This document shows, piece by piece, positions 63,757 through 64,000 of a DNA stretch of 64,000 nucleotides. Within the stretch, counting starts at the first letter, position 1, and each line of letters opens with the position of its first letter. Origin of the DNA: an uncultured SAR86 cluster bacterium (GTDB lineage: Bacteria > Pseudomonadota > Gammaproteobacteria > Magnimaribacterales > D2472); assembly GCA_902594515.1 (NCBI GenBank), contig CACJML010000006.1, positions 1 through 64,000 on the forward strand. The letters run 5' to 3'. The notes beneath the pieces were generated by a model, which saw only the letters and a program-made list of their open reading frames with translations, searched no databases and was not told where the DNA came from. Made by a program: the position numbers and the translations under genes.

Positions 63757-64000
63757 ATGGCAACTAAACCAGGCTTCACAGAATCTTTCTTTGAATGTCC
63801 TGATGGAGGATCTTTATATTTTAGATCTTACGGTAATCCAAAAAATCAACCGGTCCTCTGTATGCATGGGCTCACCAGAAATGCAAATGATTTTCATCAG
63901 CTAGCCCAATTTCTTCAACAATCATTTTATGTAATTTCCGTTGATCAAAGAGGTAGAGCAAGAAGTTCTTATCTTGAAGACCCAATGGCCTATAGCCCTG
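63757..64000 (+). CDS. Alpha/beta hydrolase, 3' end outside window
   Basis: 81 residues of the N-terminal part are present. GNPKNQPVLCMHGLTRNAND contains the oxyanion-hole HG, and VISVDQRGRARSSYLEDP is the strand-4 DxRGxGxS region, which here is QRGRARS. It is the beginning of a normal-size hydrolase fold. The nucleophile lies beyond base 64000. Confidence 0.85.
   Translation, partial: MATKPGFTESFFECPDGGSLYFRSYGNPKNQPVLCMHGLTRNANDFHQLAQFLQQSFYVISVDQRGRARSSYLEDPMAYSP

Overview
The window reads as a chromosomal segment of a free-living, AT-rich, streamlined marine gammaproteobacterium. The gene set (rpoE-rseA-degP, lepA-lepB-rnc-era-recO-acpS, ygfZ/sdhE, rsmJ, queA-tgt-yajC-secD-secF, prfB-lysS) is gammaproteobacterial. 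The many short-chain dehydrogenases, a haloalkane dehalogenase, patatin, old-yellow-enzyme and secreted hydrolases, together with very short intergenic gaps, suggest the SAR86 clade. That assignment is inference from gene content and style, not from a marker-gene tree. No rRNA, CRISPR array, insertion sequence or prophage is visible.

Layout. 1-3.1 kb: 3' part of a very large secreted or surface protein. 3.1-8.3 kb: AhpD-like protein, prfB (with the programmed frameshift), lysS, mdh and an AlkB-type dioxygenase. 8.3-11.1 kb: ferredoxin-type reductase, SDR and GST. 11.1-15.3 kb: class I ribonucleotide reductase nrdA-nrdB, headed by a paired NrdR box and DnaA boxes. 15.5-20 kb: glpK, an orphan ABC ATPase, serA and an old-yellow-enzyme homologue. 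19.9-20.2 kb: a 310-bp AT-rich gap with three clustered DnaA boxes, a candidate replication origin. 20.2-33 kb: a dense plus-strand housekeeping run: ung, sdhE, the sigma-E operon, lepA, lepB, rnc, era, recO, acpS, adk, tsaB, uppP, rsmJ (ygfZ lies opposite). 33-42 kb: proB-proA, tRNA-Leu, queA-tgt-yajC-secDF, suhB, trmJ and tRNA-Glu.

From 42 kb onward the window is accessory in character. At 43.2-47.3 kb lies a translationally coupled lipid-modification cluster: FAD oxidoreductase, DUF1365 protein and two cyclopropane-synthase-like methyltransferases, followed by a secreted nuclease. At 47.8-55.1 kb are a flavoprotein, a secreted two-fold repeat protein, haloalkane dehalogenase, rhodanese, several tiny membrane proteins, a DUF2805 protein, an epimerase, a VOC protein, a tandem lipoprotein pair and a nitroreductase. 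At 55.3-59.1 kb an SDR is followed by a coupled serine hydrolase, S1/P1 nuclease and patatin set that looks like a nutrient-scavenging operon. At 59.2-64 kb are an RRM protein, a GL-rich membrane protein, DoxX, a secreted methyltransferase, a second two-fold secreted protein, a lipoprotein hydrolase, a rhodanese, an apple-like secreted peptide and a truncated alpha/beta hydrolase.

The observations most worth following are: RNase III lacking one of its four conserved catalytic acids; the NrdR/DnaA control region of nrdA; the DnaA-box cluster before ung; the lipid-methylation cluster with altered active-site residues; a run of micro-ORFs encoding tiny membrane proteins; and the repeated use of a shared four-base palindromic stop between convergent genes.
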